A DNA stretch of 7,231 bases. Origin: Lachnospiraceae bacterium. GTDB lineage: Bacteria > Bacillota > Clostridia > Lachnospirales > Lachnospiraceae. The stretch covers positions 1 through 7,231 of the forward strand of contig CAAFZP010000139.1 in NCBI GenBank assembly GCA_900767585.1, written 5' to 3'. The notes below the pieces were generated by a model, which was not told the DNA's origin, ran no database searches, and saw nothing but the letters and a program-made list of their open reading frames with translations. Made by a program: the position numbers and the translations under genes. Below, one piece after another: positions 5,943-7,231 of the stretch; the stretch's first letter is position 1; each line of letters starts with the position of its first letter.

Positions 5943-7231
5943 CTACTCGTTTCTGTTATTTTCCTTCAAAGCTTCCACCATGTCAATCCTTGATATTTTT
6001 TTCTTCTGGAGAAGAAGGGAAATCTCATAGACAACCCATGTAAGCACGAAACCGATTACCAAGGTTCTGGCTGTGAGAACCGGTGACAACAGCATACCAT
6101 AATTCTCGATCGTATCTGCATAACCGACCTTGACAAACATATACGCCGCCGGGATTCCGATCAGATATCCGAGGCATACAAGAATATGATTGACATTCAG
6201 TACCCGGTTCGAAATCTCTTTCCGGCTGAAGCCAAGTACCTTCATAACCGAGATATTGGTTGCAGTTTCTGCGACGATCATGTTGATGATCAGATACAGC
6301 ACAAATACACCAAGCACAACGCCTATGATCTCAAATATAACCATGATCGCTTTCATCGGTCCCATCATATTCTCCATCGTGTCTGTCGTGACAGTCATCG
6401 TTGTCTCGCTTGCCACGCGGTCTTTGTCAAGTGACAATGCATCCTTACTTATGATACAGTTATAGGCATCACTATCTACACCTGCCAGAGCTGTCGCATT
6501 TTCTCTTCCTGTGTACAGATAGCAATGTGTGTTGTCCGTCACGATACCGCTGATCGTCACCTTATGTTCTTTCAGGTCTGCAATATTGCTGAAGGTAATC
6601 GTATCACCCGCCTTTATACCATAGGTCTGCGCAGCCGCACTTGTCAGATAATATTTGTCCAGATCAAGCACATCACCGCTGTCCGTCTTGTCCGGGAAAT
6701 ATTTTGAATCCCTGCTGATTCCCTGCGCCGAAAGCTGTACGGTATTTCCCTCTACCTCATAATAATTCTGGAACAACGCCTCGCCCTGCTCCGGCGTGCC
6801 TTCCTCCAACGCATTTAACCGGTACAGATATTCGTACTTAATGGAGCTTGTAAGTCCGCCGTGCATCAGCGTATCCAGGCTGTCATTCATTATTAATCCT
6901 GTCAGAATACAGAATGCTGCGACAGCCACACCGAACGCTGTTACCATGCTTCTTCCCGGATGTCCGATCACGCTCCGCACCCGCATCTTTGTCTGTGTCT
7001 TTGCATGGCTCTTCTTCATCACGCCGACTGTCTTCGTATCTTTTCGTGTGTTTCTTAAGAGATCGACCGGTGACTTCTTCAAGAGCTTTGACGCCTGGAT
7101 TGCGATAGCTGCACAGTAAAGGACGGTTGGTACAACCAGTGCTATAACGATCGATGGTACATTGTAGGCCGGTGTATACGTAAGCTTTTCAAAATCATAT
7201 TCGATATAGAATCTGCACAGTACCCCGGTCA
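5943..7231 (-). CDS. FtsX/MacB-type ABC transporter permease, C-terminal 428 aa (5' end beyond the window)
   Basis: This is the membrane subunit of an ABC transporter of the kind that moves lipids, peptides or drugs, or works mechanically on the envelope. The frame is open to the window edge, so the start lies outside. Visible order: a helix near the edge (SIVIALVVPTVLYCAAIAI); a basic cytoplasmic linker (SKLLKKSPVDLLRNTRKDTK); a helix (VTAFGVAVAAFCILTGLIM); a long extracytoplasmic domain of about 180 residues; then the FtsX domain with three helices. Its hallmark segment NISVMKVLGFSRKEI joins the first two of these. Two permease repeats in one chain, with helix, linker and helix in the middle, suggest a large protein of the 800-1100 residue class. 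A TTG at 7082 could be mistaken for a start, but the frame continues upstream with coding-like sequence. The partner ATPase is probably also upstream, outside the window. Confidence 0.92.
   Translation of the reverse strand, partial: TGVLCRFYIEYDFEKLTYTPAYNVPSIVIALVVPTVLYCAAIAIQASKLLKKSPVDLLRNTRKDTKTVGVMKKSHAKTQTKMRVRSVIGHPGRSMVTAFGVAVAAFCILTGLIMNDSLDTLMHGGLTSSIKYEYLYRLNALEEGTPEQGEALFQNYYEVEGNTVQLSAQGISRDSKYFPDKTDSGDVLDLDKYYLTSAAAQTYGIKAGDTITFSNIADLKEHKVTISGIVTDNTHCYLYTGRENATALAGVDSDAYNCIISKDALSLDKDRVASETTMTVTTDTMENMMGPMKAIMVIFEIIGVVLGVFVLYLIINMIVAETATNISVMKVLGFSRKEISNRVLNVNHILVCLGYLIGIPAAYMFVKVGYADTIENYGMLLSPVLTARTLVIGFVLTWVVYEISLLLQKKKISRIDMVEALKENNRNE

Noticed and set aside
5943..5951. AACGAGTAG at the permease 3' end matches the 5' arm of the MATE leader hairpin
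   Set aside because: It is a nine-base match without the rest of the hairpin. At the permease it is simply the last codons and stop, so coincidence is the likely explanation.

Overview
The window looks like chromosome of a Gram-positive Clostridia member, most likely Lachnospiraceae. The reasons are strong GGAGG-type ribosome binding sites, tightly packed and overlapping genes, moderate base composition, an ECF sigma factor next to an ABC-2 transporter, a VanY-type carboxypeptidase and a large FtsX-type permease. That assignment is inference from protein style, not from a database match. Every convincing gene lies on the minus strand, so transcription runs from high to low coordinates.

Layout in order of transcription. 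(1) 7231-5943: the C-terminal part of a large FtsX/MacB-type ABC permease, entering from beyond the window edge. A TetR-family regulator (5911-5318) follows after a 31-bp gap, and a strong hairpin terminator (5287-5313) closes the unit. (2) 5270-1070: a five-gene envelope module made of a membrane-anchored M15/VanY D,D-carboxypeptidase, an ECF sigma factor, a six-helix membrane protein, an ABC ATPase and an ABC-2 permease. The last four are translationally coupled (4-bp overlap, 17-bp overlap, 1-bp gap). (3) 973-71: a MATE-family efflux gene with a textbook promoter, a terminator-like leader hairpin and a good ribosome binding site. Its coding region is wrecked by two internal deletions, a frameshift and loss of the C-terminus.

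The most interesting signal is a duplicated 30-bp promoter element, ACTGACTTTT-N11-GTTGTTATA. It occurs once in front of the carboxypeptidase gene and once in front of the sigma factor gene, with identical half-sites, identical spacing and nearly the same distance to the start codon. The simplest reading is that the sigma factor recognises its own promoter and that of the carboxypeptidase. The module would then be an autoregulated response to cell-envelope damage that combines peptidoglycan-stem trimming with an ABC exporter or flippase. The six-helix protein sits where an anti-sigma factor is usually encoded, so it is the candidate sensor or anti-sigma, or a third transporter subunit.

No RNA genes, CRISPR arrays, insertion sequences, attachment sites or origins were recognised. 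The only gene-free stretches are positions 1-70 (no recognisable content), 866-1069 (MATE promoter and leader) and 5206-5317 (promoter plus terminator).
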